Origin: Geobacter sp. UBA6169
Lineage (GTDB): Bacteria > Desulfobacterota > Desulfuromonadia > Geobacterales > Pseudopelobacteraceae
DNA length: 13,295 bases
Direction of reading: 5' to 3'
NCBI GenBank assembly: GCA_002422265.1
Contig: DIUB01000130.1
Location: 40,033-53,327, forward strand
Shown one piece after another: positions 13,240-13,295 of this stretch (position 1 is its first letter; each line of letters starts with the position of its first letter). Position numbers and translations under genes: made by a program. The notes under the pieces were generated by a model that saw only the letters and a list, made by a program, of their open reading frames with translations, was not told where the DNA came from and did not search any database.

Positions 13240-13295
13240 GCTGGCGTAGCTCAATTGGTAGAGCAGCTGACTTGTAATCAGCAGGTTGCGGGTTC
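13240..13295 (+). tRNA. tRNA-Thr (anticodon TGT), truncated by window end
   Basis: Acceptor 5' strand GCTGGCG (13240-13246), D arm GCTC/GAGC (13249-13252, 13261-13264) with an AATTGGTA loop, anticodon stem GCTGA/TCAGC (13266-13270, 13278-13282), loop CTTGTAA with anticodon TGT at 13273-13275, variable AGGTT, T-stem GCGGG, then TTC at the edge. The last ~20 bases lie outside. In many proteobacteria this tRNA opens a Thr-Tyr-Gly-Thr-tuf cluster, which may continue downstream (inference). Confidence 0.96.

Noticed and set aside
1..13295. Mobile elements, CRISPR arrays, toxin-antitoxin or defence genes
   Set aside because: No transposase, integrase, direct-repeat/spacer pattern or recognisable defence domain was seen on either strand. 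The tRNA end lies outside the window, so an attachment site there cannot be judged.

Overview
The window looks like chromosomal DNA from a Desulfuromonadales/Geobacterales bacterium (Geobacter- or Trichlorobacter-like). The basis is gene content and protein style: a second, EF-G-2-type elongation factor beside birA-coaX, an MglA-family protein beside a helical-repeat protein, a cytidylate kinase-like/BON fusion, a sigma-32 gene, and moderately high GC. The lineage is inferred from recall, not from a search. Nearly all the DNA is coding. There are no insertion sequences, CRISPR arrays, phage genes or gene-free stretches over 300 bases.

Layout. (1) 1-3558, plus strand: the 3' part of a biotin-protein ligase gene (birA), type III pantothenate kinase (coaX) and an EF-G paralogue (fusA2), closely spaced and ending at a probable hairpin terminator. 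(2) 3623-6509, plus strand: three closely spaced genes for a membrane-anchored protein with two SPOR-like units, a cytoplasmic helical-repeat protein, and an MglA-like protein that has lost the key GTPase residues. (3) 6373-6951, minus strand: a membrane methyltransferase-like (ICMT/NnrU type) gene whose 3' end overlaps the MglA-like gene by 137 bp. (4) 7065-7892, plus strand: a cytidylate kinase-like protein with a C-terminal BON domain. It converges with, and overlaps by 32 bp, a PHP-family phosphoesterase gene on the minus strand (7861-8748). (5) 8842-9498: endonuclease III. (6) 9629-10495: a beta-hydroxyacid dehydrogenase gene closed by a strong palindromic terminator. (7) 10566-12182: a thiolase-fold protein with the nucleophilic Cys replaced by Ser and a C-terminal extension. 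(8) 12273-13127: an RpoH-type heat-shock sigma factor behind a sigma-70-like promoter and a near-perfect CIRCE element, the HrcA operator. (9) The window ends inside a tRNA-Thr(TGT) gene preceded by its own promoter.

How the parts relate. Block 1 joins two cofactor genes (biotin attachment, CoA synthesis) with a translation-factor paralogue. Block 2 is the least understood part: a septal or peptidoglycan-binding type protein, a repeat scaffold and a degenerate polarity-GTPase relative in one apparent operon, which suggests a cell-envelope or cell-pole module (inference). The CIRCE element in front of rpoH implies that the HrcA repressor circuit controls the sigma-32 circuit. The remaining genes look like independent single-gene units.
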